Below, piece by piece: positions 50,644 to 62,450 of a stretch of 64,000 bases of DNA. Every line of letters begins with the position of its first letter. The first letter of the stretch is position 1. The notes under the pieces were generated by a model. That model did not search any database. It was not told the origin of the DNA and was given only the letters and a program-made list of their open reading frames with translations. The DNA is from Costus lasius (Eukaryota > Streptophyta > Magnoliopsida > Zingiberales > Costaceae). The DNA lies in NCBI GenBank assembly GCA_027563935.2, contig CM050447.1, positions 77,237,461 through 77,301,460 on the forward strand, given 5' to 3'. The position numbers were made by a program, and so were the translations under genes.

Positions 50644-52946
50644 CTAAAATAAATTTTCTGTTAGTTCATCATCAAAACTCTCATCTTCTTCATCTTCATC
50701 ACTCTTTTCTTCATCTTCATCACTTTTTTCTTTATCTTCATCTTCAACATGATCATCAATAGCTTCTAAAGCATGTGCATCACTAGGTATAGAAACCTCC
50801 TCATTCCGTTGATCTCCTTCATCTTCACTCTCTTTGTCCATATCAAGAGCACCAAGTCATTCTTTCTTTGAGCAACTTGCTTTATTTATATCCTTTACTT
50901 GTCTATTAATTATCCATTCTTCATAATTCTTCAAAGCCAATGTCCTCAAAAGTTCTCCTTTTTAACTTATTGCTCCCTTAATTTCAAATTATGTTTTACA
51001 AACACTAAATCATTCATCTTCTTTTAGTGTAAATAGTTTCTTTTCTTTGAAAATAAGTATTAGATTTAGTAAATAATATTTAATAAATCAATATATATAA
51101 AGTTAAATGCATACTAAGTTGCTCAAATATACGCCAATTCCTTTCACACCCTGAAGAACGGCATGTTAAGCTTAATATACGTATAGCAAATCTCTTGAGC
51201 TCAGGATAGTTATCTCCGTAGGAATCCCACCATTTAGCTAGAGCCTTCTTATCTCTTGTCATAATTGCAGGATCAATGCCAAACAATCCTTTGGTATCAT
51301 TAAAATCTTCAAGCTGCATATCAAATTTTGTTCGTTCTTTAGGGTCGGGAATCATTCTTACCAAACAATTATTCAACCCTCTTTCAGAATTGAGGATTCA
51401 AATAATAGCCTACAGCATGCAACGGCATATAGAGTTGTACATTCCACCTCTCATTTGCCAAATCGGCTCATATATGTATGATAAAATAAAAAACATAAAT
51501 TATTATAAATTAAAAAATTCAAAGTTATAATTATATAAGAATAATAAGATTAGTGTTTAGTAAATTACCTTTTCTTTAACACATTTGAAATTCAATTGAA
51601 TCTTTTCTTTACCACAATTCATCTCTTCATAAATAAATCTCATAGCTGACTTTTCTTCAAAATCAACCAAATGCAACACTTTAATAATTGGCATCGCAGC
51701 TTTTAAGACCAAGAATAACATTTTTTCAAAAACTATTATCCAACACTAATTATTGAGTCTTCTTCCCCTTCAATTCTTTAAATTTGCATGACTTCCATTG
51801 ACTAGAAGTAAACATACTCATTAATGCACCCTTTGAATCACTAAGATAACTCAAAATTAAAGAGGAAGTAGCAAATCGAGTAGATCAAATCTTTTCCATT
51901 TATAAATTATCTTAACATTAATATTACCATAGTCACATACCCCTTTGCCTTTAGCAATTGTCATCCAGTGTGTGCTTAATTTCTTCTCAAAATCTTCAAA
52001 AATTAAGTTAGACAGTGTGGTGCACAAGGAGTCTAAAATAAGCTCTTTCTTTTCTCCATCAACATTTCTCTTGCTGCCTTGTACTTTGTTGCATTATCAG
52101 TAATAATTTGGAAGATATTTTCCTTTTCAACCTTCTCAATAATATCATCTAGCATCTCAAAATCTTTATCAATTATTTTGGAAATATCATGTGTCAACAG
52201 ATGATAAAAAAGTAGTGCCCTGGGGACTATTCACTAGAAAATTACAAATTTATCTTCATTTTCTATCTATCCATGAATCAAACATTATTTCTTCCACTCA
52301 AGTTTATGAGATTCAATAATATCCATTGTCTTGGTTGCTTCCGTTTTCAAAAAAGTTTCTCTAATCTCACGGTAAAGAGGCTTAAAACCAAGACCATACA
52401 AAAAATTTTACGAACTCTAGATTTTTTACACAATTAACGAGAATAGAACATAGTGTAAAAATATCTAGCAATTTGTTGACAAGCCTCCCCCTCAAGTCTT
52501 TTTTAAATATTTGATTGATTGTACTATGACTTTGAGTGCTATTAGCAACACATGTAGAGTCTAGAGACCTTACCAAAAGAGCGAAAAGACTCCATAATTG
52601 TCTTTCCTTTCTTTTTGCTAGTATTCTCTTTAACCACATTTCCTTCCCCTTCATCTTCTTGATCAACTTTCTTTTTCATTTATGCAGCTTGTTCTAGATA
52701 TGTCATAACAGCTACAATTTGCTTTCTAATATCATCAGGCACAGCTTTACATGCCTCATTATCTTTCCTTGTACAAGCTAATTGATGCTTAAATTGATAT
52801 ATATTTCTAGGTATAATCTTTTCACAATACTTGCATTTGATTTTGCTAAAGCTGTCAATTGCAACCTCATGTTCCCAACCAATATCTATTCTACTTCCTG
52901 GTGCGTTCTTCCTCTTAGCATTAAATGATCTACTAGCTCTAGCCAT
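50644..52946 (-). pseudogene. hAT transposase, broken
   Basis: Order on the minus strand: a BED zinc finger (52,946-52,680) with DIGWEHEVAIDSFSKIKC and KCKYCEKII...FKHQLACTRKD, whose Cys and His ligands are visible. Then a linker with TINQIFKKDLRGRLVN and a DUF659-like RNase H fold region (about 52,500-51,540) with WIDR, IFQIITDNATKYKAA and TPCAPHCLNLIFEDFEKK in shifting frames. Then the C-terminal hAT dimerisation domain (51,376-51,080), KKALAKWWDSYGDNYPELKR and LSLTCRSSGCERNW. An acidic tail (50,841-50,644) has repeated KSDEDEE. Several stops and frameshifts mean no active protein. Confidence 0.9.
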
Positions 52947-53504
52947 TTGAAATTCTTACTTTCCCTGATTCTCAATTCAAAAATCATAAGCCTAATACAA
53001 TTAAAAAAAGAGTAAATGAAATAATTAGACATGAATTACGGTGTTCATGTGCCCAAATCAATAATTAAACATGAACGCCAAGAATACTATCCATTATCAA
53101 GTATTATATACTAAATATGAGCATGTGTGATGTGTCCGTTTAACCTATGATTATTTGTCACGTGGTATCTATATAGATAATTCAAATTTTACGTAAAATT
53201 CCAAACCAAAATCTACTATAATACATATAGAAATATGACAATATTATCTACAATTCTACATAGTACATGACTACATTCTAGAATCTACATGGACAATTCA
53301 CCTTACACAGTTACACACTTACACTAAATGTGCACAAAGTGAAGAACACTAAATTGGCTTACTTCCAAACTGCAAAGAGTTTGAGAAATAAGATGTGAAT
53401 AGTATTGGCACTCGGCAATGTGAACACTACATTGGCACTCAAGCATTGTTGGAACTTGGAAGGAAGACTCCCGTTAGTGGCGAGTAGCAAAGAGAACTCT
53501 ACAC

Positions 53505-53800
53505 ATGTCGGCGGCGAGCAACGAAGGAGAAGTCAGCAGGAAGCAAAAGAGATGTTGGCGGCGAGCAATGAAGGAGAAGTCGGCAGGAAGCAAAAGAGAT
53601 GTTGGCAGCGAGTAGCGAAGGAGAGGTTGTTGGCGGCGAGCTACAAAGGAGAAACATTTGGCGGCGAGCAGGCAACAAAGAAGTTGGCGGAAATTAGGAG
53701 AATATATGAGGGCGGCGAGCAGTGAAGGCAAGGTTGGCAGCGAGCAGTGAAGAAGTTGGAGGCGAGCAGGAGGAAAACGTGTGCGGGTGGCGAGCAGCGA
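53505..53800. repeat. GGCGGCGAGCA minisatellite near the 5' end of the hAT element
   Basis: About eight units of GGCGGCGAGCAACGAAGGAG type with a spacer AAGTCGGCAGGAAGCAAAAG in the first ones (period about 47 bp, later shorter). It lies upstream of the transposase start on its strand. Open frames on both strands here come from the repeat. Confidence 0.85.
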
Positions 53801-54076
53801 AGGGAGCGGAGCATCAACAAGACTCACGTGAGTCAGAAAACAGGATTAGGGTTTGAAACTGGGAAAATAGGAACGAGCTTCAGGTTAATAGGTATAGAAA
53901 AATAAGTATCTTGGATCGGTCCAATCCCAGCCATTCCTATATTTCAGAACGGCGATCCCACCGTTCCTACCTATCCACTAATCCCGTTTCTGATCTTGAT
54001 CAAAGAGGCTGATCCGGATCGTAGGATCGGACAATCCTACAACCTGGATCGTGTTTTCGATAACACTGGTTGATAG

Positions 54077-54538
54077 GGGTCCCATTAATCATTATATCAT
54101 TGTTTGTTGCCATTGGCTACTGTACATAGCGAGAGAAGAAAACCTCAAGTCCTAAGGGTCATGTTTCTTTTTCATATGCAGGAAGGCAAGTAAAGGAAGC
54201 AACGAAAAAAGGAAAATAAAAAGAGAAGGGAAGAAATGAAAAAAGGAAACAAAAAATTAAAAAAATGGAGAAAGGAAAAAAAAGGAGAATGAGAAAAGGA
54301 AAATTTCTAAAAATAACCTCGGAAACTTTTTTGCCTTGAAGGCTCTTCAAAATAACTTTGAATCTACAAGACGGTAGCTCATGAAGCATCAGATTGAATG
54401 GTGGTCTCTACCTCCTTCATGCGATGTTTGGGACCCAACAAATTAAAGAATCGCACACTCGGCTGTCATGCAAAGCTTTGTTAATAATAAATCAGAGTGA
54501 CATTTGCGTCATCCAAATAAAGATCGACTCCTAAGTCG

Positions 54539-54576
<38 letters not shown>

Positions 54577-55620
54577 CGAAAGAAGTACCCTGGCAACAAA
54601 TTAAAAAATGTGGCCAATTCAATAATTAAGAAAAATTACTTGAACTTTCTCAAAACTTCCAAGAAAGACAATTTTCTCACATGCCAATTAAGACATCTAA
54701 AGACCAAAAACTAAAAAAAAGAAAATACTTATTTTAAAAAGAAATGATAGATGAGCATTAGATATAAAACGATAAAACTGAAGCAATGAGCATGCCACAA
54801 GCAAAAAATAACAGATACTGCTAATGAAAATCTTTTTAGGCGCTAGTTGTTATTTCTACAAGCAAATTACAAGTCAAATTTGTATCAAATCATCATATCA
54901 TAAACTCAAGAAAACAAACTAAAACTATAAGTCATACTAGCATTTAATCATCGCAAACTTCAACACAAGCTACGAATCCAATCTAGCTAGCTCCCACCAA
55001 GTCCATACAAATCAAATCAACATCAAATTATCAAAGCCAAGCATCAAGCCAAAAAATCAAGCTAAGTAAATTCAGATAAAGTAGTATAAAAGCTATGTTC
55101 AAGTTCAAAGTGATGCATTCAAGGTCCAATTGAATCAGCCCAATACAGTACATCGATTCATTCAAGACACATGGTAAATTCAAGTTCAGATTTAAGTACA
55201 AGTTGATACATAGCAGGTCCTTTTTAAGTCATCCAACACTCCAACTAGATTCATTTAAGTCATCTAATCAATTCAAGTTCAAATTTAAGTTGAGACATTC
55301 AGATCTCTATACACCATCCAACAATCGTTCAAGATCCACTGACGCAATCAAAGTTCAAGGGTGTCAAACCACACAAGTTCTAAGACACCAAGTCATTGAC
55401 ATCAAATGCACAAGAACTTCGAAGTCTAAACACACCAAGCAACAACGAAGTCAAATAAATGTTCAAGTTCACAACAAACAGGGCGCAGTAGAGTTGTCTA
55501 GAATTCCAATCAGGCCTGCTTAAGTTACTTGGTATGCCAAATTAAAACTACATAGTTATCATCATAAAATCCCTTTTTCACCTTAACCAAATCAAAGCTC
55601 ATTTGTCTCAATCCATTTAA
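54077..55620. other. Intron stretch without genes
   Basis: It holds a purine-rich block (54,180-54,310), a (TA)n run (54,543-54,573) and a section dense in CAAGTTCAA-type words (about 55,080-55,500). Nothing codes. Confidence 0.6.
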
Positions 55621-55627
55621 GTCGTTT

Positions 55628-56168
55628 AGGGCTTGTTTACTTGGAGGGAAGTTAGAAGGAAAGGAGAGAAAGTAGAAAGGAAAGGAGTATAAGCTTGTTT
55701 ACTTGGGCGGATGGATAGTTTAGGACGGAAAGTTATACATTAATCCCTTTATTTGCAATAAAGCGAAAAGCTGAAACTACGCCTTAATTTTATTTAACTT
55801 CACACCTCACTTTTCACTGCACTGTTGCTTGTCCTCGCTCACTACGAGCTTTCCTCAACTACTCGTCCTTACCATCGTTGCTCAAACTCACTGCCACTAC
55901 TCGTTCTTGCCGCTACTATTTGTCCTCGCCGTCGTTGCTCATATTTAATATTTAATATTTAATAATTCTATAATATTATTAGTATATATATAATATAAGT
56001 GAAAAAAATAAAAATCGGAATGTATATATCAATCCTTCAAACTTTCTTTCCTTCCAAGTAAACACAAGGAAGAAAAACCTATAATACATTCTATCCTTTT
56101 ATTTTTCCCTTCTTTTCTTCTTTCCTTTCTTTTGCACTTTCCATCCGTCCAAATAAATAGTGTTAGTT
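55628..56168. mobile_element. MITE-like inverted repeat with doubled ends
   Basis: The left side has GGGCTTGTTTACTTGGAGGG (55,628) and GCTTGTTTACTTGGGCGGAT (55,693). The right side has CTTTCCTTCCAAGTAAACAC (56,047-56,067) and CCATCCGTCCAAATAAATAG (56,141-56,160). The first left pairs with the first right, the second left with the second right. The interior is AT-rich with no coding capacity. The superfamily is not clear and no target duplication was found. Confidence 0.6.
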
Positions 56169-56483
56169 CTCTTATGACTTTCCTCAAAAACTTTTGCACA
56201 TAGGGAAGGTCAAATTCAAGTTCATCACGATAGCCATTATTCCTAGGGTTCAAAATTCATCTTTGTCCTCCACAATGTTCATGCCTTATGTAAACTCAAA
56301 TCCTACCCAATACGTTTTGCTTAGGAGCATCCTTGTGTAAGTAAACTCTTTCTCTCTGAAGTATTCAATCTTAGTGTAATGCCTAATTTCTACCGAGCCG
56401 GGCCGAGAAACGAAGGCTGCATTTGGAGCTACTGGCCGCCAACTTTTGCAGGTGCGGCCAGTAGAAGCAGCAGAAGAACACGT

Positions 56484-57710
56484 GTTTGGGGCTGATTCCG
56501 CTTGGCGTAATCCTGAATTTGCACTGCCCGGGAGAAGCTGCTCACCGCCTGCTCTCACTCTCCTCGCTGACACTCCGACGCCTCTTCGTCGGAACTCCAA
56601 ACGATGCCGCCATCACTCCGAAAACTCTCCTCACTAACGCGTCGGTGCTATTGGAGTTCCTCCTTTATCGCCTTGTCACGATCACGAGGGCAATTCCCAG
56701 TTGGGACTCGGTTCACACAGTTCTAGTTCCTTGCTGCTACTGGTGGCGGTGGCAGTTACAGGTCCTTTGGAGCCGGCGAAATTCCTCGATTTTCTAGGGT
56801 TCAGGAACCCCAATAGATCTCTTCCCAGCCACTCCCAGCCTCTGAGCCGAAGATAGCGAATGGGTTGACGGTGGATGCAATAGCCACCAAGGGCTGGCTG
56901 ATCCTCGACGAGAACGAGAGCGAGTGGAGGAGTCATGCTGCCGCCATTGCGCAATCTATGCAGCTTATCAAGAAGCGGTTGCAGCTTGAAGCTTTGCCTT
57001 TTGTATTTTGTTTTTTTTCCCTTCAATTTTTAGTAAGTTTTGAACTTGCGGTGCTTCATTTCCCTATTTTTTTGAATTAAAATTGTTTAGCATAGACTTT
57101 GATTTACTTTAGTACTAGATCTGAATGCCATAAAATTATTTTTTTTTCTCTTTGGAAATTCTACATGGTTTATTTGTCTGCTTCCTTCAAATGATAACAA
57201 ACCTCTTATGCATAATACTTGAAAATTTATTAGTAATATGCCTGAAGTAAACTTTCGAACAAATACTATGTAACACAAGGCAATCAACAAACTAGTTCTT
57301 TCAAGAAGTTGATGATAGTCCTAATTTGGTCGTGGAGGATAATTTTGGAGAAAATGAGACTAATGAAACTGAAGTAGATTCTACAGAGATAGATATACTC
57401 TGTAATCAAATTGCTTTGAGTATCATGGCATCACATGTGTAATGTGGTATGTGATTTGGTTGTTTAAATGTTGTATTTAACACAATATTAGACTTAAATA
57501 CTATTTTGTATATGAGAAATACCATTTGTGTTGTATGAGATAATTATTGTTAAAATATTTATTTTTTATTAAAAACATCTGCTTAATATAACAGCACAGC
57601 ATAACCAGCACTTAATAGTTTTCCAAGCAGCTTCCTGCTTCTCCAGCCAGCTACCTTTCAACCAGCAACTTTCCAGCCGGCAAAAGCTAGAAGCAGAATC
57701 AACCCCAAAC
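56484..57710. mobile_element. Transposon-like segment with 20-bp inverted repeats and a GC-rich 5' half
   Basis: GTTTGGGGCTGATTCCGCTT (56,484-56,503) and the reverse complement of 57,691-57,710, GTTTGGGGTTGATTCTGCTT, agree at 18 of 20. The left half (to about 57,000) is GC-rich with gene-like text. In one frame VAVTGPLEPAKFLDFLGFRN (about 56,751-56,810), and in another VDAIATKGWLILDENESEWR then SHAAAIAQSMQLIKKRLQLE (56,870-56,990). The right half has VVEDNFGENETNETEVDSTE then IDILCNQIALSIMASHV (57,333-57,440), which may be a transposase tail. The GC-rich text may be a captured gene fragment; I do not recognise the donor. Confidence 0.5.
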
Positions 57711-59438
57711 TGGCCAAAGAGGCTTGGACCACCGCCCAAGCTTGTGACGATGAAACTAACAGTAGCCCAAATCAAATCCTCCTCTAGTGCTCGCGCAGAT
57801 GAAATGTGTGATATCGGATGGCGTCTTCGGCACTAGCGACGATGTTTTCGGCGCCGGTGAGGACGACGGGGGCATGATCTGCAACGCGGTCCGCAGGGCC
57901 TGTCGCTAGCATGGATGAGGCGAAACACATGAACGAGGTGGGTGGCGTTAGCGGCTTCATCAATGGCGGATTGCGGACAGCTCAAATCAGGAAGGAAGAT
58001 CGGATGCAAGTTGGCAGGCGGAGGCTTTCCAAAGAAGGGAGCCATACCCTCCCCTTTAAGATGCTAGCAGGCGGACGAAGGAGGGCACCGAGAGTTGGAT
58101 TACCTCTTCCCAAAAGCAGCTTCCCACGAGAAACGAGAGCTTCTCTGCTAGGCTACGGTGACGACGAGAGCGAACAAAGATGACTACGAGACTGCGTTGT
58201 CTTCCTCCCTGAGCTGTGGATGACGAGCGACGAGAGAACTCGCCATTTCCATGAACAGCAGACGAGATCGAGTGTAGATCATGTATAGGGAGGAAGGAAT
58301 GGGGTTTTATGTACCCGCTTGAAGAGAAATAAATGGCAAAACTTTCCCCAAGATCCAGCCTTCTCCTAGTGCTCCGGCCAGCGAGTTCGGCTATCTTTTC
58401 TGGCCACCGTCTCTACCTCCTTTGTCTTCTCTGATCTTCTTCACCACCGGTCGGTGGTCTCCGATGTCCCTTTGGACATCGATGATGAAGGCTGAGGGCC
58501 ACATGAAGGTACTGCCTTGCTACAAGCCATCCCCTCCCGCGATGGGCATAGCAGTGCCGGAAGCGGATGACGAGCATCCACGCATGCGGCTTCGGCTTCG
58601 GCTTCGACCGACAAAATAAAAACACTAACGTGGACAGATTATATGAAATTGGGCTTGACACTTAGTGTAAGTTCCTTTTGTGCCTCACGTTTACCTAGCT
58701 TAATTTTTCTCATGCCTTGAAGGATTTTTGTGTCGGGTAAATATCTTTTACCTCCCAAGGTAAACTTCTATTACACTGAAGCATTCATGTCTTCGGTACA
58801 TTCCTTCTACATAACAGCTTTCTGTCCTAGGGTTGACACCGTCGTGAACTCATTAATGTTGTTCTTCTGATAAGCGAATGTCAAAATAAAACCAACTAGA
58901 CCCCCAATAGTGATCCTTTCCCAACAAGTTCCGGAGTATGTTTCCTGATTTTGAGATAAAAAATCTAGGTAGCCCTATGTAAGCCAATAACAATATGTAG
59001 TAATGTAAAAAATTATTGAAAGAATGAAAAGAAAATATTTGTTACCATTGTTGGTTTGCTTTGGAATGAAATCCAAATCAACCTGACAATCCATTGACAA
59101 CAAGGTGTTGGATAAGCAATATATCAATAAGATCTAACGCTAAAATTGGTGTCCACTTTCAGCAAATCTAACAGTGAAAAGTCAAATTAGAATGAAAATC
59201 TCGATCTACCTAGCAAGATGCTACCAAGAAGTCAGGCGTGAAATTCCTAATAAGAACAACGCAAATATTCATGAGCAATAGTAATTACACTTCCATAACA
59301 TTCTTCAGTTTTAGCTTAAAACTTACATTCACGTAAGCTTGAAGGATAAATTACGACCCAAATAATGTCAACAGTAACAAACAAAGGCAAAATGTATCAC
59401 GCTTAGGTTATTTGAATACAAAAAGGCAACTCACTTAC
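57711..59438. other. Intron stretch with a GC-rich block
   Basis: 57,790-58,620 is markedly GC-rich with many CG dinucleotides and several short open frames on both strands, none recognisable. It may be another gene-derived or transposon-derived piece. 58,620-59,438 is ordinary AT-rich intron. Confidence 0.4.
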
Positions 59439-59673
59439 TTGAATTTGGTTCTCAGTAATTAAAGCTTCGAGTTCCTTTTCTAATCCAGCAACATTTGTTT
59501 TGAAGGCAGCAGCCATTGTGTTCAGATCAACAGAAATGAATGGATGTGTGTACTGAATGATTGCTTTGTGACGAATCTCAGTATAAAGTGTTTCAACATG
59601 ATCGTGCAAATGGATATCCAGTAGTAGGATGGGCTTAAGGTTCTCAAGGTACTCCAGACAAGAGGCATAGCGA
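59439..59673 (-). CDS. CSN1: COP9 signalosome subunit 1, penultimate coding exon
   Basis: The exon encodes [20 protein letters not shown], then [40 protein letters not shown] and [18 protein letters not shown]. This is the later part of the PCI (proteasome-COP9-eIF3) domain of CSN1, including the winged-helix portion that assembles the complex. It starts after acceptor TTTTGCAG and takes one base to finish the preceding Ser codon (phase 2). It ends at donor CAA|GTAAGTGAG. Reading is open throughout. The preceding exon is not in the window, so the intron before this one exceeds 4.3 kb. Confidence 0.93.
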
Positions 59674-61199
59674 CTGCAAAATAATCTTGTCAGAAAGAGA
59701 ATTAAAGAATTTAAACTTGAAATTAATATTCAAATAAATAAAAAGGCAGAAATATAATCGTCAGACAAACTAATAATTATAAAAATCCAATACATCTTAT
59801 ACATCAAGTAAAATGGCAATTCATGTTTTATGTGCCATACATGTCAGCGAAAGAAAATAATAAGTTTCCGCTGTGTTAACTTACTCGGAGGCAAATACAA
59901 GGGAATGAAAAAAGTGCCACTTTCTCTGCAAAGTATTCTACCCGAAGCAAAAATTTTCTTTTCCTTTCCCTCCATTCTTTTTTCTCTCTATTTCTATCAA
60001 TTGCGAGTAAACATGCACAAGTGCTAGTGAGATGGTACGTGTTGGTTATTTAGTAGTGGAAAGTTATATGTTAGCAACGGAATACGTGAATGTGAATCAA
60101 AAGCTATATTTAAAACATATAAATAAAAAGAGCAACAACTTTTATCACAAAAAAATTAAGTATTTACAGAGATATGAGAGTTATTTTGTTATAAAAAGTT
60201 ACTATCAAGATAATTAGAAGAAAAATAAGAAATTAAAATACAAAGTGCCTCTTCAGTTTCTTCATCCTTCAACCTTTCAGTTATTCAACGATGCCTATGA
60301 ACTTGTTTTGCACACTAGTGCTAATTTTGGGTGCCAGATTCAGAAACATTTTACAATATTCAATCAATAATGTATTGAGGATCATGCCCACCTAAGCACC
60401 AAGCTTGATACACTATACATGAAAAGTTCAACCAATATGGTTAAGGCGTTCAACATCAATCACCGTACATGTTGGGGGATCCAATCTTAAAGGCCAAGCA
60501 CCTCATGGGCATGAGCAATAAGCGATAGTTCAATGGCATTTGTGGTAGTCCCTAATATCACATCATGCTCTAGTCTGCCGCAATGATTAATTTGGCTTTA
60601 TCATAGCATCAAAGAAAGCACTCATTTCTGCTATATCATACTAGATTTTTCATTAAAGAAAGAACAGAGAATCCACCCACTTTGATCAACCTATACTAGC
60701 ACTTATTAATCCATCAAAAAGTTCATGAATATAACTATGGCCATGTTTACTTCAGAAATGCAACTGGTGTCCACAAAGATATCACACAAAGAAAGCAGGG
60801 TCGCCACGTTTTGTTGTATGATTAGGGCTAGAGGACAGACATGTTCCCGGGAGCATGGTTGATGATGTTATGTTGACGCATGCCTAGACTGTATTAATGG
60901 GATAATTATATGTAGTACAAATGGTTATATAGTAGTGGATGGGCTACATGCTAGTGGTAAATTATATGTTGGTGAAGTGAAGAGGATGGAAAAGAAAGGT
61001 TTCCATTTACTGGGTAATATATGAATGGAAAAGGCATCAGCATCACTTTTAAAGGAGTTGCGTCCATAGGCCATAAGAAGAACAACAAATTAGAAGTCAC
61101 AATTAATGTTTTCTCAATTCTTATCCTTTATCACACACAACAAATTAGAAGTCACAATTAATGTTTTCTCAATTCTTATCCTTTATCACACACCCCTTT
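59674..61199 (-). other. CSN1: Upstream CSN1 intron, no genes seen; includes a 55-bp tandem duplication
   Basis: 61,083-61,192 is two copies of a 55-bp unit (AACAAATTAGAAGTCACAAT...). The rest shows nothing recognisable. Confidence 0.6.
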
Positions 61200-62450
61200 A
61201 TTAGGGGTTTATCATCGTCTTTTGCAGGCTTATGATACTCAAACTCCCTTAGCATTGCTATCTTCCTACGTAGGTCTTCCACCCTCTATCTTAACCCTAC
61301 CCATTGCTAGTGGAAAGATAAATAGTCTTATACTATTCATTCTATTTCTCACCATGTTTCTTATCACCACTTACCCACTGACAATGTTGCTTGTCTTTCA
61401 TTTGTTACTGTTCCTAAAACCTCTCAAAAAACTATACAAAATCTTGTGTGGAAGACAGCTATGGATCTCCTCCTAGGGTTCACGTACTTGTAAGTGAGTG
61501 TATACCATAAAATACAATCTTGAAGGCACAATGAAAAAGGTACAAAGCATATGCCTTATTGCTAAAGGGGTTACAAAGCATATGCCTTATTGCTAAAGGT
61601 TTAACCCAAATGGATTATTTTGATACTTTTTGCCATGTTGCTTGATTGAATTAAGTCCATGCTTTTTCTCGTTGGATATAAATCTTAATTAGCAATTATA
61701 TTATATGGATATTAAAATGCTTTTTTATATATGGATCTTTACATGGAGCAAACTCCTAGGTATATTGCTGAAGAGTTAGTATGCAAAGTACACAAGATTG
61801 CCTATGATTTAAAATAAAGCTCCATATCATTCTTCCAAAAATTCTCATAAACTGTATGCTTACTGTTTATGGATGCAGCTAGGCTAATCATTCAATTTTC
61901 ATATGGTCCTCTAATTCTGGGATTGTTAATAGGCAATGATATACATAGCATTGTTGAAACAAAGAAAAATCACTTCAATTTAAAGGATCTTAGGAGACCA
62001 AAATACTTCTCAGAATCAAAGTTGTTTATAAAGGGCAACGAATTTCCCTCTTACAATGTAAGTGTGCTCTAGACTTATTGGAAGAAACTAATTTTCTGTG
62101 GTGTAACCTAACAAATACTCTGGTTTTCTTGTTCAAAAATATTATGCCAATAATGAATATGAACATATTGAACTGACTGGGTACAGGCGACTGGTGGCAA
62201 AACTTATATATCTTAGTATGATAAGACAACATCTACCACTATAGGTCTTGTTAGTCAGTTCATACAAGACCTCATATTATATTAATGGGAGGCTGCATTT
62301 CGCATTCTCCAATATAAAAGGATTATTTAGAAAGGGATTGTTATACTAAATATGGACATATCAAAGTTGAAGCCTATGCAAAAGTAGTCATGACCAGTGC
62401 CATCTTAAATTTGATCTTAATGGACTTAATCAGAGGAAAACAAAGGTAAT
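61200..62450 (+). pseudogene. Copia pol relic (pre-RT, reverse transcriptase, RNase H start), plus strand
   Basis: Degenerate text in copia order: YPLTDNVACLSFVTVPKTSQ and NLVWKTAMD (about 61,365-61,465), the usual pre-RT block. Then AKG...FNPNGLF, SPCFFSLDINL and QLYYMDIKMLFYI (61,560-61,740), matching the N-terminal RT block with ...QMDVKNAFLHG. Then MEQTPRYIAEELVCKVHKIA (61,745 on). Then YRRLVAKLIYLSMIR with NGRLHFAF and RKGLLY (62,185-62,350), the block before RNase H, and GHIKVEAY. A 33-bp duplication sits at 61,540-61,605. Frame changes and stops are frequent. It runs opposite to CSN1 inside its intron. Confidence 0.7.

Larger units (their letters stand above)
50175..54076 (-). mobile_element. 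hAT DNA transposon in the CSN1 intron
   Basis: The body is 50,183-54,068 (3,886 bp). The ends CAAGGTTATCAGAATC and, reversed, CAGTGTTATCGAAAAC form imperfect terminal inverted repeats followed by subterminal GGATC/TAGGATCG words. Flanking 8-mers ATTGATAA and GTTGATAG agree in six positions, as expected for an aged 8-bp hAT target-site duplication. A hAT transposase lies inside on the minus strand. Confidence 0.8.
43206..59438 (-). other. CSN1: Last coding-region intron of CSN1, 16,233 bp
   Basis: The donor is CAA|GTAAGTGAG at the upstream end (59,438 downwards) and the acceptor GGCTGCAG|GCTCGG at 43,206. Both follow the GT-AG rule. The intron carries a PIF/Harbinger transposon, a hAT transposon, a MITE-like inverted repeat and a GC-rich transposon-like segment, which together make up well over half of it. 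The stretch 43,206-45,086 holds no gene; its only distinct feature is an (ATT)n microsatellite at 44,131-44,187. Confidence 0.88.

Noticed and set aside
53405..53827. Frames on both strands, 106 and 117 codons
   Set aside because: Created by the GGCGGCGAGCA minisatellite, whose unit lacks stops.
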